NCBI GenBank assembly: GCA_964035575.1
Contig: OZ037914.1
Coordinates: forward strand, 134,176 to 198,175
Length of the DNA: 64,000 nt
From: Rhynchopus sp. YZ270_cl-10
Lineage: Eukaryota > Euglenozoa > Diplonemea > Diplonemida > Diplonemidae
Direction: 5' to 3'
In this document: piece by piece, positions 10,101 to 20,276 of the stretch
How positions within the stretch are numbered: position 1 is the first letter of the stretch
Layout of the letters: each line of letters starts with the position of its first letter
Made by a program: the position numbers and the translations under genes
Notes under the pieces: model-generated
Seen by the model: the letters and a program-made list of their open reading frames with translations, nothing else
Databases searched by the model: none
What the model was told of the DNA's origin: nothing

Positions 10101-10486
10101 TCCCCGCTGCTTGTGTCCCACAGAACCGCCCGCTCAGCATCGTCCAGCTCATAGCTGTCGTCGTTCAGGTGCTCCTCAATAAGAACCTGGCTAGGGTGCG
10201 TCCCTTTGACCACAAAGCGTGCACCCCCATCAGCACCGTCGCAGATATGAAGGGTGCCGGTGCCTTGTTCCGACCACGTGGTGCCGTCCCGGTTGACCTG
10301 CACGGTGACCCGCGAGTCGTGGTGTGGGTGTGTGCGGGCGGTGCGTGCGGTGTGCTGTGGGCTGCTGTCGCCAGTCAGCGCCTCTCGCAGCCCTGCGGCG
10401 ACTGCGGAGGTGCGCTGCGGGTGCTTGTGTGGTGACGACGCAGCTTGTGGCGGTGGTGGCCGTGGGGTGTGTATCGTGTGCGGCAT
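7143..10486 (-). CDS. Protein phosphatase 4 regulatory subunit 3 (SMEK/Psy2-like)
   Basis: Two exons, 10486-7418 and 7358-7143, flank a 59-nt intron (GTATGT...CCACAG, phase 0) and give 1094 aa. The N-terminal 50-180 residues fit the EVH1/RanBD-like domain of PP4R3 (TTWSEQGTGTLHI, then a conserved tryptophan near AVLWD). A long helical ARM-type region follows. Segments such as FLTHFYATHCAPLLTAL line up with the PP4R3 motif FLNFFYNHCMHVLTAPL as I remember it. The C-terminal third is Ser-rich and acidic, with a CTHC pair. PP4R3 targets the PP4 phosphatase to substrates in DNA repair and signalling. The intron is inferred from the coding quality of the last 72 codons. The start is the ATG at MPHTIHTP; an in-frame ATG at 10600 is possible but adds unlikely sequence. 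Confidence 0.7.
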
Positions 10487-10747
10487 GTTGGGATATGGAT
10501 GGTCGTGACACCCACCTGGACGTGTCGCTGTGTTTGGAATGGTGTGAATTGAGAGGAAGGGTTTGGGTCTAACAATAAGCAAAAGGTGACATGGTGACAT
10601 TTTAGCAAGGGGGGGGAAGCGCAGAAGCGGTTTAAAGGGGGGAAAGGCAGGGCAAAGGCAAAAGGCGGGTTAGTAGTTAGGAGTGGCCTGAACGAATAAA
10701 TATGAAAAAAAAACCAATGTTCCTCTGTGTCTCGCTCTCTTCTGCCC

Positions 10748-13702
10748 TCAGTCGTCTGCCACCACCCCTTCGGTTTTGTCTGCGGCTGCTGCCTTCTCTG
10801 GATGAGGCGAGTAGTACGTGAAGTTATGCACCGCTGTGACACCTGTCCATCGGAGGCTGGGGACATTTAGGTTTCCCTTGAGGCTGAGCGTCTTGTCGAA
10901 GTAGACCTTGGAGACGGGGTCCGAGTACTCATCCCACAGCTCGCCGAACATGAGACGCGCGCTTTGCCAGTTGCGTGCACGGAAGGTATCGAGCGCCTGG
11001 GAGAGGAAACTCACGAGCTTGTGGTGCACGTGGGTGGCGGCACCTGCCGTGCACAGCACCTCGTAGCTCTGCAGCACGACGCTGTCCTCGTAGAGGAGTG
11101 GGTCGAGCGCACGGCAGAGGAACGCAGTGCGCACCTTCGCACAGAGGTGCTCCGTGATGAGCACCCGCGCGTTGAAGTGCTGTGCCGCAAGGCTTGTGGC
11201 ACGTGCCGTCGTCGTCGACGTCCCGAGGCAGGCGATGCGGGCCTGCATGAATCCCGACGACACGACACCGTGGTGGCAACCGATGAACACGTCGTCGACC
11301 CTGCTGTGCACCGAGAGTGCGAAGCGCACCGTCGCCTCTGCGTCCCCCGCAGCGCTGTGGGGCAGGCCAAAGACGACCACCGCATGTGTCGTGTCCCACT
11401 GGCAGAGCACGCCACCGTGCTCGATGGCAGAGGCACGCACCTCACTGACCACACGGTCCACCGTGGCAAAGGACGCAGCTGCGAGCACGTCGAAGTCGAG
11501 CGCAGGGAGCAGCACCACAGCGACACATGCCTCCACAAGACGAACCTCTGCAAGCCCTTGTGTCGTCTCCCTCCCCACAGGCGACGCAGGTGATAGAGGT
11601 GATGCAGGTGGTGCATCAGGTGTGGGTGCGTCCACAGGAGGCGTAGGTGTGGCCTGCGGCTCCAGGCTTTCGTAGTACTCCATCGCACAGGGCTGCGAGG
11701 TGTTGCAGCTCAGCTCAAGGTTGCGCTGGAGCGTTGCCGGGAGATGGGTAAGGAGCAGCGACGCGAAGGCACCACCGCTATCAACAAAGGGCGTCAGGGC
11801 GACTGCACACCGCACCCCACCTGCAGGCGTCTCGAAGTGGTAGCACGGAATGCGTGTGGCGGCATGTGTCTTGATGCAGGCACGCAGGGCCGACACCACC
11901 TCGGGGTTCACCATGGCCGCAGCCTCCTTACGCTTCTGGGCGTGCGTGAGCTGCACGCGGGAGCAGCGCCTTGTCGGGCGGAGGCGGGCGAACCAGGAGG
12001 TGACATCGTTGCCCAGGATGAGGGCTTCGGGGAGGTCGAAGAGCGCAGTGTTGCCGAAGACCTTGACGGCGACGCAGTCCTTGTCGAACACGACGCACAT
12101 CACGTCCGACGCGGAGAGCGCCTGCGCCACGGTGTGCCCATGAGCGTTCTGTGTGTGCAACGTCGCATTCGTCTGCAGCAGAAACGACACCTGCATCGCA
12201 ACAGACTCCACCACCGTGTAGTCCATCTCCGTGAAAGGACACCCTGACGTCTTGTTCGCCATCTCCAGCACACCGATGACGCGGTCCGAGGGTTTCGTGC
12301 TGTCGTCATCCTCCTCCTCCTCCTCCCCCTCGTCACAACGTGGCATCAGGACAGGCACGGCAACGAGTGTTGTCGTGGACCAGCCGAACTCCTTGTCGAG
12401 CTCAGGGTTGAAGTGTGGGTCGTAGTAAGCGGAGGGGACGTTGATACCGTCGCCTGTGTCAAGGATGTGGCCCACAACGCCTCCAGTGGCAGACATGCGG
12501 AAGTGTGTTGCGTGCGGCGCCTTTGTGAAGCATGTGGCCGTCACGTCGCGGTCGCCCTCAGCAACGTAGAGGCAGCTGCGCTCGCAGGCAAGAATGCGCC
12601 GTGCACGTGCCAGCATGTCCTGCACAGCAGAGGGCGAGCCCGTCGACACTGCATTGTAGATCGACAGCAGCCCCGAAACCTGCTGCTCCATTTCGCCCTC
12701 GCGCTGCCTCGCCAGGCAGGACAGCAACCCAGACACAACCTGCTGGCTGATGGTCGACAGCTCCACAGCGTCGTCCTGTGTGAACGCACCCGTCTTCTTG
12801 TCGAGCGCAGTCAGCATGCCGACGACGCGCCCCGCAGCAGGGTCGTCTTCCTGTGCACCGCCGTGGCTCACAATCGGTACAGAGAGCAGATCACGGCCTC
12901 TGCCAAAGAGCGTTTCCTCGTCACGCACGGAGTCCTCCTCGCCGGCAAGGGCGACACCCAGCTTTTTGATGACACGTTCCCTGCTGAGGAGAACACGCCG
13001 CATGACACCGCCTGCAACGGAAACCTTGATGTGCGGTGTCACGGGGTGGTGCACGATACCAAAGCCTTCGTGGTACACATGCAGCGCCGCACGCTCGCAG
13101 GCAAGTGTCGTGCGCACGACGCCCAGGACAAGGGTGTTCAGGTCACGCAGCGGCATCGACTGCGTCAACGTGATAAAGCCCTTCGCACGGTTGAACTGCC
13201 GCAGCAGCTCTGCTAGGATTAGCTGCCGTCGTGCCTCCGTGTGTCCACCAAACTTTTGCACAAAGCCCTCAATCGTTAGCGACTCATCCAGGAACGCAAG
13301 GATCAGGGACGACTGCTGCTGCTCACGACGTGCACTGCTCACCGACCGTGAGTGAGAGTGAGATCTCCGTGTGGTACCCCCAAGTGGCGTGCGCGGCGAA
13401 CGTGGCGGCGACATGGGTGACAATGTCAGTGTCGGGGGCGCCGTAAAGGCCATCCCATTCAGGTTCAGTTCTGGCACAGGCATCTCGGCTGCGATTGAGA
13501 TGGTAGGCGGCGGTGGTGAGTCAAAACAACCCTTGCGTGCCTTCTTGCGCTTGCACCGTGTGCGTGGACGTGCGCCATGTGCACCGTGCACACGTGACGG
13601 CGGCTGTGGGCTCTGTCTGCTGCGACTGCGCTTCGTCTCGTCGAGCAGACCTTCGATGGAGACCCATATGTGCCCCTTGCCGTTAGGCGAGGGCGACAGC
13701 AT
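10748..13702 (-). CDS. GAF-GAF protein with degenerate nucleotide-cyclase-like domain
   Basis: A single open frame of 984 aa. After a basic, Ser/Arg-rich N-terminus come two GAF domains (about 170-340 and 355-540), recognised from their repeated pattern of ACERxxLxV, SVAGGVMRR/SATGGVVGH, VPI/VPV and the VVGMLTALDKKTG / VIGVLEMANKTSG strands. A linker follows. Residues about 730-900 resemble a class III cyclase catalytic fold (HGGVLCQWDTTHAVVVFG, then ALSVHSRV and a LITEHLCAKVR strand). The first metal-binding aspartate motif of true cyclases (FxDIxGFT-like) is not visible, so this domain may be inactive or regulatory. GAF domains usually bind cyclic nucleotides or other small ligands, so this may be a soluble signalling sensor. 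The start is the first ATG of the open frame. Confidence 0.7.
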   Translation of the reverse strand: MLSPSPNGKGHIWVSIEGLLDETKRSRSRQSPQPPSRVHGAHGARPRTRCKRKKARKGCFDSPPPPTISIAAEMPVPELNLNGMAFTAPPTLTLSPMSPPRSPRTPLGGTTRRSHSHSRSVSSARREQQQSSLILAFLDESLTIEGFVQKFGGHTEARRQLILAELLRQFNRAKGFITLTQSMPLRDLNTLVLGVVRTTLACERAALHVYHEGFGIVHHPVTPHIKVSVAGGVMRRVLLSRERVIKKLGVALAGEEDSVRDEETLFGRGRDLLSVPIVSHGGAQEDDPAAGRVVGMLTALDKKTGAFTQDDAVELSTISQQVVSGLLSCLARQREGEMEQQVSGLLSIYNAVSTGSPSAVQDMLARARRILACERSCLYVAEGDRDVTATCFTKAPHATHFRMSATGGVVGHILDTGDGINVPSAYYDPHFNPELDKEFGWSTTTLVAVPVLMPRCDEGEEEEEDDDSTKPSDRVIGVLEMANKTSGCPFTEMDYTVVESVAMQVSFLLQTNATLHTQNAHGHTVAQALSASDVMCVVFDKDCVAVKVFGNTALFDLPEALILGNDVTSWFARLRPTRRCSRVQLTHAQKRKEAAAMVNPEVVSALRACIKTHAATRIPCYHFETPAGGVRCAVALTPFVDSGGAFASLLLTHLPATLQRNLELSCNTSQPCAMEYYESLEPQATPTPPVDAPTPDAPPASPLSPASPVGRETTQGLAEVRLVEACVAVVLLPALDFDVLAAASFATVDRVVSEVRASAIEHGGVLCQWDTTHAVVVFGLPHSAAGDAEATVRFALSVHSRVDDVFIGCHHGVVSSGFMQARIACLGTSTTTARATSLAAQHFNARVLITEHLCAKVRTAFLCRALDPLLYEDSVVLQSYEVLCTAGAATHVHHKLVSFLSQALDTFRARNWQSARLMFGELWDEYSDPVSKVYFDKTLSLKGNLNVPSLRWTGVTAVHNFTYYSPHPEKAAAADKTEGVVADD

Positions 13703-14596
13703 GCTGCAGTAGGCTGTCTACCGCATTGTGTACGGCCACGTCCTTGTGTGCCAGAGGGCAACTACTTGGCACGTCTTGTGTTGTGTCTGTGGAGTGTGCC
13801 TGATACATGTGATGAATAGACTAATTAACAAATGAAACAAACGTAATAGTTGAGAAGACGCACCTACAAGATACCATGGGTGTGCAATAATGCAACAGCG
13901 GTACGATGGAACCTGGCCCATACGTGAAATTCACTTGGACCGTGTGGACAAGGTCGTAAATAATAGTTAACAGCAGTCTTGCCATGATCAGAAGGTCTGT
14001 ACGAAGGGAGGGAATCCTACTACGTGGGCAGGCAGAGGGGCAAATGATAGCATTGTGCAGGGGGTGAATGAGAGTATGTGCAGAGCAGGCAGTCGTGTTG
14101 AAAATGCTGACAACTGTCAGTGGTCCCTCCACCCAAGTTCTTTGTTTGTTTTTTGTGAATTTACTTGCAAATGTATGTAACAGTAACCTGCACATTATGG
14201 CAGGATACGAGGGAAACTGCTGAAAGCTCTGTCTCACCACACACAGATGAGTCCAGCAAAAAAGAGAAAAGAAAGAAAGAGAAAAACCTTGTCCACGAAA
14301 CAAGAGCAACATAACATTAAGACACGCGAAGAGTCATACACAGTTTACTGCCACACCTCTCCAAACAAGAGAACTTGGAAGGTTAACAGCAGAAACGTGG
14401 ATTAACACCAAAATAAGTGCTCGTCAGGTGAAACAAGAAAAACGCAGAACAGTGCGAACAAAACTAATAAACAAATACGTTGAACAAAAGAACGACACAT
14501 GTTCAAGCCTAATAGTGTGCATTTGTGGATGGCTTCCCGTGTCTGTGTCTTTCGTTTTCTGCTGTGTTGGGTGCAGATGCAGATACAGCACAAGGC
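13703..14596. other. Intergenic spacer; right half is the duplicated 3' flank of cysteine protease A
   Basis: No convincing gene. From about 14104 to 14596 the sequence is nearly identical to 54367-54869, the 3' flank of cysteine protease C. This shows that the duplication unit extends about 490 bp past the stop codon. The left half is unique. Confidence 0.7.
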
Positions 14597-15586
14597 TTAC
14601 ACCACAGAGTGGACGGCGTCCATGGCGACACCGCACTTGTTCTCACCACGCACAATGCGGTAGTATCCCTCCTCTCCCCAGCTTGCTGCCCAGGAGTTCT
14701 TGATCTTCCAGTAGTCAACGCCGTTCTCGGTACCGAAGCCAACAATCAGGACAGCGTGGTCAAGGTCGCGTGCAGAGGATCCGCAGTTCTTCGGGCTGTC
14801 AATTCCACCCCTGTAGTCCTGCATGGGGGTGGCGTCAATGCCGATGGTGATGGGTCCGACCTGGGCAAGCTGGTTCGAGATGTCGGACTCCTGCGACGCC
14901 TTGTCGGACACCTGGAACCACTTGGTGATGTTGGCAACGCTCTTGTGTCCCTCCACGCAGAGGTGGCGGATGCCGAAACCAGACTTGTACGGGTAGTCCG
15001 CCTCGGAGGCGATTCCACCGTTCTTCATGATCCACTTGAATGCGTTCTCCTGCAGTCCTCCACCACAGCCGTCGTCCGTCTTGTCGCACGACACAAGCTG
15101 CTGCTCCGACAGTGCCTGAAGCGGGTTGCCCTTCAGGAACCAGGTTCCCTCAATGTCTCCAGTGGTTCCGAAGCTCCAGCAGCTTCCGCACTGGCCCTGG
15201 TTCTTCACGGCCGTCACGGCTCCCTTCGTGGTCCAGTCGAAGCCCTCAGCGAAGGACTGGGTTGCGTGCTCGGGGAAACGGTTGCACGCGGTGCACTCGC
15301 CGTTCCAACGCGGTGCGTCGGCGGGAAGTGCCTTGCCACGCCTGTTTGCGTACGTGCGCTTGAAGTCCTCCTGGGTCATGTCGGAGAACTGGGTCAGGCC
15401 AGACGCAGGGTTTCCGGACTTGGCCACACGCTCAAGCGAGGCCTCGAAGGCAGCGAAACGTGCCTGCTCCTCGTCTGCCTTGTACGTCTTCCCGAAGTGG
15501 TCCTTGTACAGGGAGAACGACACCTCGTTCTGGGTCAGGGCAGAGGCACAGTGAAGTGCCGCAAGGCCGGTCATCATCGCCTTCAT
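14597..15586 (-). CDS. Papain-family cysteine protease (cathepsin L-like), copy A
   Basis: A 329-aa preproenzyme. The signal peptide is MKAMMTGLAALHCASA. An I29-type propeptide follows (about 22-80, including GLTQFSDMTQEDF), then a mature enzyme from about FDWTTKGAV. The oxyanion glutamine and catalytic cysteine lie in QGQCGSCWSF (Q130, C136); the catalytic histidine is H277 (LDHAVLIVGFG) and asparagine N297 (KNSWAASWG). It probably digests protein in lysosomes or food vacuoles, or is secreted. Copies B (20277-21266) and C (54870-55859) are almost identical; A and C share the same protein at all sites I compared. The start is the ATG of the signal peptide, 34 nt after a CACAG. The upstream repeat R1 is pushed away here by an 806-bp insertion. 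Confidence 0.95.
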   Translation of the reverse strand: MKAMMTGLAALHCASALTQNEVSFSLYKDHFGKTYKADEEQARFAAFEASLERVAKSGNPASGLTQFSDMTQEDFKRTYANRRGKALPADAPRWNGECTACNRFPEHATQSFAEGFDWTTKGAVTAVKNQGQCGSCWSFGTTGDIEGTWFLKGNPLQALSEQQLVSCDKTDDGCGGGLQENAFKWIMKNGGIASEADYPYKSGFGIRHLCVEGHKSVANITKWFQVSDKASQESDISNQLAQVGPITIGIDATPMQDYRGGIDSPKNCGSSARDLDHAVLIVGFGTENGVDYWKIKNSWAASWGEEGYYRIVRGENKCGVAMDAVHSVV

Positions 15587-15660
15587 TTTAGTAGTGTTGT
15601 TTTCCGCTTTGTGAGAGTCTGTGGGTGAAGAGTGGTGGACAAGGGAAAAAAACAAAGTGA

Positions 15661-16466
15661 AGTTATTAATGCAGGCACCTCCGACTGACCCACGTACGAT
15701 GCCAGCCATCCGGATGAAAGCACAAGTACCCTGCGGCCAACAACAGAAGATGTAAAAAGGAAACCTAATGACTGGCCCGTACCGTAAGAGAACGAGGGCG
15801 GTTCACAACCGCTCGACAGCCGGCGGCCCACCTTCCGTTGAAGAGTTGTGAGCTTACAGGTACTGCAGTTCGCTGCACCCAACGCTTGATGCACGATAGT
15901 CTACACAAGAGAGCAGAAACCCAAAAACACAAAAAGGGGTGGGCGGGGGGGTCACAACATCTCTCTCTTGGCGCCCCATGCTGTACCGACAGTTGGGCCT
16001 CACCCTTTCTCTTAGGGATATACATGGACGTCCTTACAGGCAGCACACCGTAACCCAAAGGCGTGGCAGAGAGACTCCGTAGAGCGACTCTGGCCTGACC
16101 GCTGGCCATTTATGCTCCGGGTGCGAGCACCCATCATAGCATAGGGGGGCCAGCCTGACCCAGCATTTATATACCCTGCCAGGGTGAACTTGCATAAAAG
16201 AGGGCAGGGGCGTTTAGACCCTGAGGACTAGGGGAAGTCCCGCATACCCCAACAGAAAGACAAAGGCTATGCACTGGTGATATAGGAGAGGCAGGGTTGC
16301 TGAAAAACAAAAAGACCCTGAAGGCACAAAAACGCCCCGCATACCCCTCCTCGCCTCCTGTTTTGTAATCTCTCAGGTAGGAGACATCGGTTCGAGCGGT
16401 CAACACCTTCATAGAGTTTCTGGAGGAACGGACCCCCGGATGCAATTTAAGGTCCAGCCCAGGACC
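15661..16466. mobile_element. 806-bp insertion (Ins1) in the 5' flank of cysteine protease A
   Basis: Comparison with the equivalent flank of protease C (55925-55945) shows an uninterrupted site there and about 806 extra bases here. The insertion is bounded by AACAAAGTGA on the left and AACAAAAGTGA on the right, a target-site duplication of 10-11 bp with one length difference. No open frame encodes a transposase. Inside are several stem-loops; those at about 15990-16130 have the same order of motifs (CAGCACACC, GTGGCAG, CTGGCCTGAC, then a hairpin) as a second insertion at 41821-42169. It is an unclassified non-autonomous element. Confidence 0.65.
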
Positions 16467-16532
16467 AACAAAAGTGACAAAACACACACTGTCACCTCCC
16501 TCACACAGACAGACCACCAGAAGTCTTTATCG

Positions 16533-17290
16533 CCTGATATAACTCCCGTCAGCGTCACAACACACGCAGCGGGGAACTGAATCGGCTTACAACAACAGAG
16601 AAGCTCACGGCAAGCTGGCAGGCACTGTCAGAACAGATCTTGGTTTGCGAATGGAATAAATAATCAACACCCGAAAGGGCTCATACGCCAGGTAAAAGTG
16701 TTGTCATCATGTCGCTCAAGGAATGCAACACACCAACACCTCTTCGTGTCTTGTGGTGAAGAACTGTGTGACACATGGTTTAGCCGTTGAGACTCGCGAA
16801 GGTTGCAGCCCAGCACAGGGCATCGCGAGCGACATAGAATATGTGTAACGCAGCAGGCAGGCCTGCGTGCTTTGCTTTACGACAACATCCAGCGTGGAGC
16901 TGTGCATCACAGAATGCGGATGCCTCCAAACCCAATCGATGGTCGATGTTTTCCTTTTGGTTGATTGTTTGTTTTGTTTCGGAACTCAGATGGTGGTGCA
17001 TGTTGAAGCATCGGCACAGAGACAGCCAAAAAGACTGCCCAATACGATTGGAGTGATTTGTGTGTGAATGTTTATCATCACTGACCTGCAAACGTCGTCT
17101 CGGGCAAGCAACCTGAATCAGCAGTTGTGAAAGCTTGCGAGTTAGGTGTTCGTATTCAACCGACACAAGGCCGTCAGATAGTACCGATCCTGTTGTTTCA
17201 TCCTCTCCAGAGCAGGTTGCAGACAAACAGTGGGGTGGGAAATATGACAAAAAGAAGGAGCATTTTTATTGGTTTTTGGATTCTTTAGTT
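16533..17290. repeat. Repeat block R1-R2-R3-R4 between protease A and Cys-rich gene 2
   Basis: R1 (16533-16714), R2 (16756-16950), R3 (16978-17110) and R4 (17119-17203) follow one another. The whole block is nearly identical to 55990-56700. It lies 5' of protease A and 3' of Cys-rich gene 2. A minus-strand frame of 156 codons is identical in both blocks, but this follows from the DNA duplication and it has no recognisable motif. Confidence 0.8.
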
Positions 17291-17973
17291 TTGTGTTCCG
17301 TTGCATCCGTCACTTCCCGAAGGCCTCGTGATCAGATGATTCCGTAACGTAAAAAGAGTGGGTTGAAAATAGTGTTTGCAGGACGACAGCTACTTGAAAG
17401 CTGAGGCAACACTGCAAATCATATGCAAAGCAAAAAGCGTTGAAGAACATATAAAATAAAAGCAATCTACACTGCAGCGGACGCGGTGTGTGTGCTGTGC
17501 AAGAGATCCCCGTCAGCACTCCTCTTCTTCTGCTCGTTGGGGGGAGAGGCAAATCAGCCACATCCACACACGCATCCCATCCACAGTGACACAGCAAAGT
17601 AACAACATTGGTGTTGTACTAGCAGCAGTCACCCGTTGCAGGTGCCCCCTTCTCCAAGGGACACGTGCAGTACAAAGTAAACAAAATGGTAACAAAATAG
17701 AAACAAGAAGGAAATTGCAAAATATAAAAATGCGAATCGTGTGATATAAGTTTGACCTGCAAACTGCAGTGGTGATGTGCCACAGCGTTTGCACACGCTT
17801 CGAAAGCGTATTGTCAAGATAGCGAACAACGACACAGATGTGGAATGTGTGAGTGTCATTGCAAGAAAGAGGACAAACAAGGACAAGACAGGCTGTGCAC
17901 GTGCAGAAACTCATGTGTTGCGTTGTGTTGAGTGGTCTGCAACACATCACATCGCCCATCACACCACACCACT
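17291..17973. repeat. Duplicated 3' flank of Cys-rich gene 2
   Basis: This matches 2040-2799 and 56715-57423. It contains no supported gene. The shared flank extends from the stop codon to repeat R4 in all three copies. Confidence 0.75.
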
Positions 17974-18912
17974 TCACTTGTCAAGTGTCATCATCGGGGC
18001 GTCCATGTCGGGAGTGGCAGACTCAAAGTCCTTCCCCACACACGTCGCAGGCGCACACCCGAGGGACGGCCCCGCCGACAGCCTGCACATGTTCGTGTGG
18101 CACGTGCCCTGCTTCCACTGGCAGAACCCGTGCAGTGCAGGGTCCTCGCAGGCCTCGTCCACCTCAAGCATCGGGCACACAAGGCTCGACCCCTGGCTCA
18201 GCGCAAACACAACCCACTCTGCGTCCTCCTTCACCTCGATGCTCAGTGTCTCCCCGGCAGGCACAGTCTTCCGCCACGACGTCATGTGGTGTCCCAGTCC
18301 GTGTGCCTTCCCGGTCTTGAAGTGCGGGCCGCAGCTCGACCGCTCAAACCCAGCCTTTGCCAGCGTCGCAGGCACGTCGCCCTTCTTCGCCTCACACGGG
18401 CTGCACTCGTACATGAACACCACAGCGTCGCACGCCCCCGCAGGACCCTCGGGGCACGTGTACCGCACCTCAGTCCCACCCAGCACCGTCTTCTCACGTG
18501 GCACAAGCGCTGTCCACCCGTTCAGGTAGTACGGCGGCAGTGCGTGCAGCGACGAGCGTGCGTCCAGCCCCGTGTCCCACAGCTCCATCCCCTCGTGCAG
18601 GAACGTGTTCCCCACAGGGTCGTTCGGGAACGGCTCCACCATCGCAATCGTCGCAAGCGGCACACTCGCACACTCCGGCACCGCCATGTCCGCACCCTGG
18701 CACAGCCCACTTCCCAGACGGCACTGCCTCGCCCCCGCCCCGTCCACACAGTACCCGTCTGCGTCAGGTGTCAGCCAGTTGTCCCCCGCACCCCCACGCA
18801 CGCAGCACGACCCACACGCCGCAGAGCACTGCATCCCAAACCCGCTCAGCGACAGTGCCGGTGTTGCAAGCGCAAGCCCCATTGTTGCCAGCACAGCCAT
18901 CCGTGACGACAT
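17974..18912 (-). CDS. Secreted cysteine-rich protein of unknown function, copy 2
   Basis: 312 aa, with the signal peptide and cysteine pattern of copy 1. It lacks three codons near the C-terminus compared with copy 1 and otherwise matches it over nearly the whole length, including both flanks. The gene is preceded by repeat R1 at 19095, at the same distance as in copy 1. The near-absence of synonymous differences points to recent duplication or gene conversion. The function is unknown. Confidence 0.8.
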   Translation of the reverse strand: MSSRMAVLATMGLALATPALSLSGFGMQCSAACGSCCVRGGAGDNWLTPDADGYCVDGAGARQCRLGSGLCQGADMAVPECASVPLATIAMVEPFPNDPVGNTFLHEGMELWDTGLDARSSLHALPPYYLNGWTALVPREKTVLGGTEVRYTCPEGPAGACDAVVFMYECSPCEAKKGDVPATLAKAGFERSSCGPHFKTGKAHGLGHHMTSWRKTVPAGETLSIEVKEDAEWVVFALSQGSSLVCPMLEVDEACEDPALHGFCQWKQGTCHTNMCRLSAGPSLGCAPATCVGKDFESATPDMDAPMMTLDK

Positions 18913-19094
18913 CGTTGTGTGTGGTTGTGGTTGTGGTGTTGGTGTTGGGGTGTGTCTTGTTGAAAGATAAATGTGTTATCTGCAGAGGTGTTGTGTAGTG
19001 AGGTGGTTTCAAATCAGTTCGAGTGATTCATAGGAACAATATCGTGGCTGCAATGGTGTAGGTGTAAGCAAAGGAAATACAGCCACTCTCTTGC

Positions 19095-19510
19095 CTGATA
19101 TAACTCCCGTCAGCGTGACAACACACGCAGCGGGGAACTGAATCGGCTTACAACAACAGAGAAGCTCACGGCAAGCTGGCAGGCACTGTCAGAACAGATC
19201 TTGGTTTGCGAATGGAATAAATAATCAACACCCGAAAGGGCTCATACGCCAGGTAAAAGTGTTGTCATCATGTCGCTCAAGGAATGCAACACACCAACAC
19301 CTCTTCGTGTCTTGTGGTGAAGAACTGTGTGACACATGGTTTAGCCGTTGAGACTCGCGAAGGTTGCAGCCCAGCACAGGGCATCGCGAGCGACATAGAA
19401 TATGTGTAACGCAGCAGGCAGGCCTGCGTGCTTTGCTTTACGACAACATCCAGCGTGGAGCTGTGCATCACAGAATGCGGATGCCTCCAAACCCAATCGA
19501 TGGTCGATAT
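19095..19510. repeat. Repeat block R1-R2 upstream of Cys-rich gene 2
   Basis: R1 at 19095-19276 is followed by R2 at 19318-19510. At about 19510, just after TCGATGGTCGAT, the sequence leaves the repeat and becomes unique, whereas the other R2 copies run into R3. Confidence 0.8.
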
Positions 19511-20276
19511 TTCCTTTGGTTTCTATGGTTGCAGGTAGTGCACATTTTTGCAAGTAAAACATCAGAATTGGAAATGAAAATGTGGGACGGAGAGGGCTTT
19601 TGTTTTTGCTTGTTTCACGAAATCCAAGTACACTGCTGCAACTATCATGATGCCGTTAAGTATTATCTTTGCTGAGTTTCACATCAAAATAGTAACAGAT
19701 GTAGGTTATCTTTGGCGAATGTGTATTTTTTTCCTTTTTTTTGAAAATTAGTGTAGCCACCCTAGAGTGTGCTCCACGACATGGCTCACAACAAGGAACC
19801 GTCAACGTTTGTGGGTAAAAATGTAACAAAAAAACATGCTAAGTGTGGCCTATCCTGTAGCGTTGGTGAAACGGCACAAGCAGGTCTGCTAAGACATTTG
19901 CGAAAAGTGGACACACTGTACGAACAGATTTTTGAAGGATGGATAAGCCTTGAAGACTACAACAGACTACAAGACAAACACATCTGAACAAAACACACGG
20001 TAAGACGACGACGGGACACACACGCGTGCTTGGGGCTGGTTTCCGAACTCACATGTACCACCAGGGTATGGGTAAGTGATGTCTAGAGTAGCCACCAAGC
20101 AGCGCAGCGCGTACACATTTTGTTGTCAGTGGTCTCGCAAGCAAGAATAAAGCAAGGTTTACCAGAACAGTAAACTAATAAAAACATAATTGTGAAAAAC
20201 AGTAACAAATTAGTTCGGGGGGTGAACGTTCTGCCAAGGCAGGCAACCCGAGGGTCACCTGTTCTCAGTTCTAGGA
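19511..20276. other. Unique spacer 3' of cysteine protease B
   Basis: AT-rich unique sequence. It holds a copy of the short dispersed element (AGTGTAGCCACCCTAGAGTG, 19750-19778) that is also in an intron at 48475-48503, and the weak plus-strand ORF listed next. Unlike protease A and C, the 3' flank of protease B is not shared. Confidence 0.5.
19781..19987 (+). CDS. Possible small ORF, 68 codons, function unknown
   Basis: This plus-strand ORF starts MAHNKEPSTFVGKNVTKKHA and ends with an acidic/aromatic helix-like segment (YEQIFEGWISLEDYNRLQDK). The composition looks more protein-like than neighbouring chance frames, and codon use is AT-richer than in the minus-strand genes. It could be the 3' remnant of a transferred or mobile gene, or chance. 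No domain was recognised. Confidence 0.25.
   Translation: MAHNKEPSTFVGKNVTKKHAKCGLSCSVGETAQAGLLRHLRKVDTLYEQIFEGWISLEDYNRLQDKHI

Noticed and set aside
14525-15628. Plus-strand open frames of up to 367 codons opposite the cysteine protease genes
   Set aside because: They recur opposite all three copies because GC-rich codon use leaves the antisense frame open. The minus strand has a signal peptide and a full catalytic triad.
15661-16466. Ins1 as a solo LTR
   Set aside because: TG...CA ends can be chosen, but the duplication is better read as 10-11 bp, and there is no primer-binding or terminal-repeat evidence. Left unclassified.
16780-17250. Minus-strand 156-codon frame in the R1-R4 block, identical at 56237-56707
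   Set aside because: The identity follows from the DNA duplication. The frame breaks in the other repeat blocks and has no domain.
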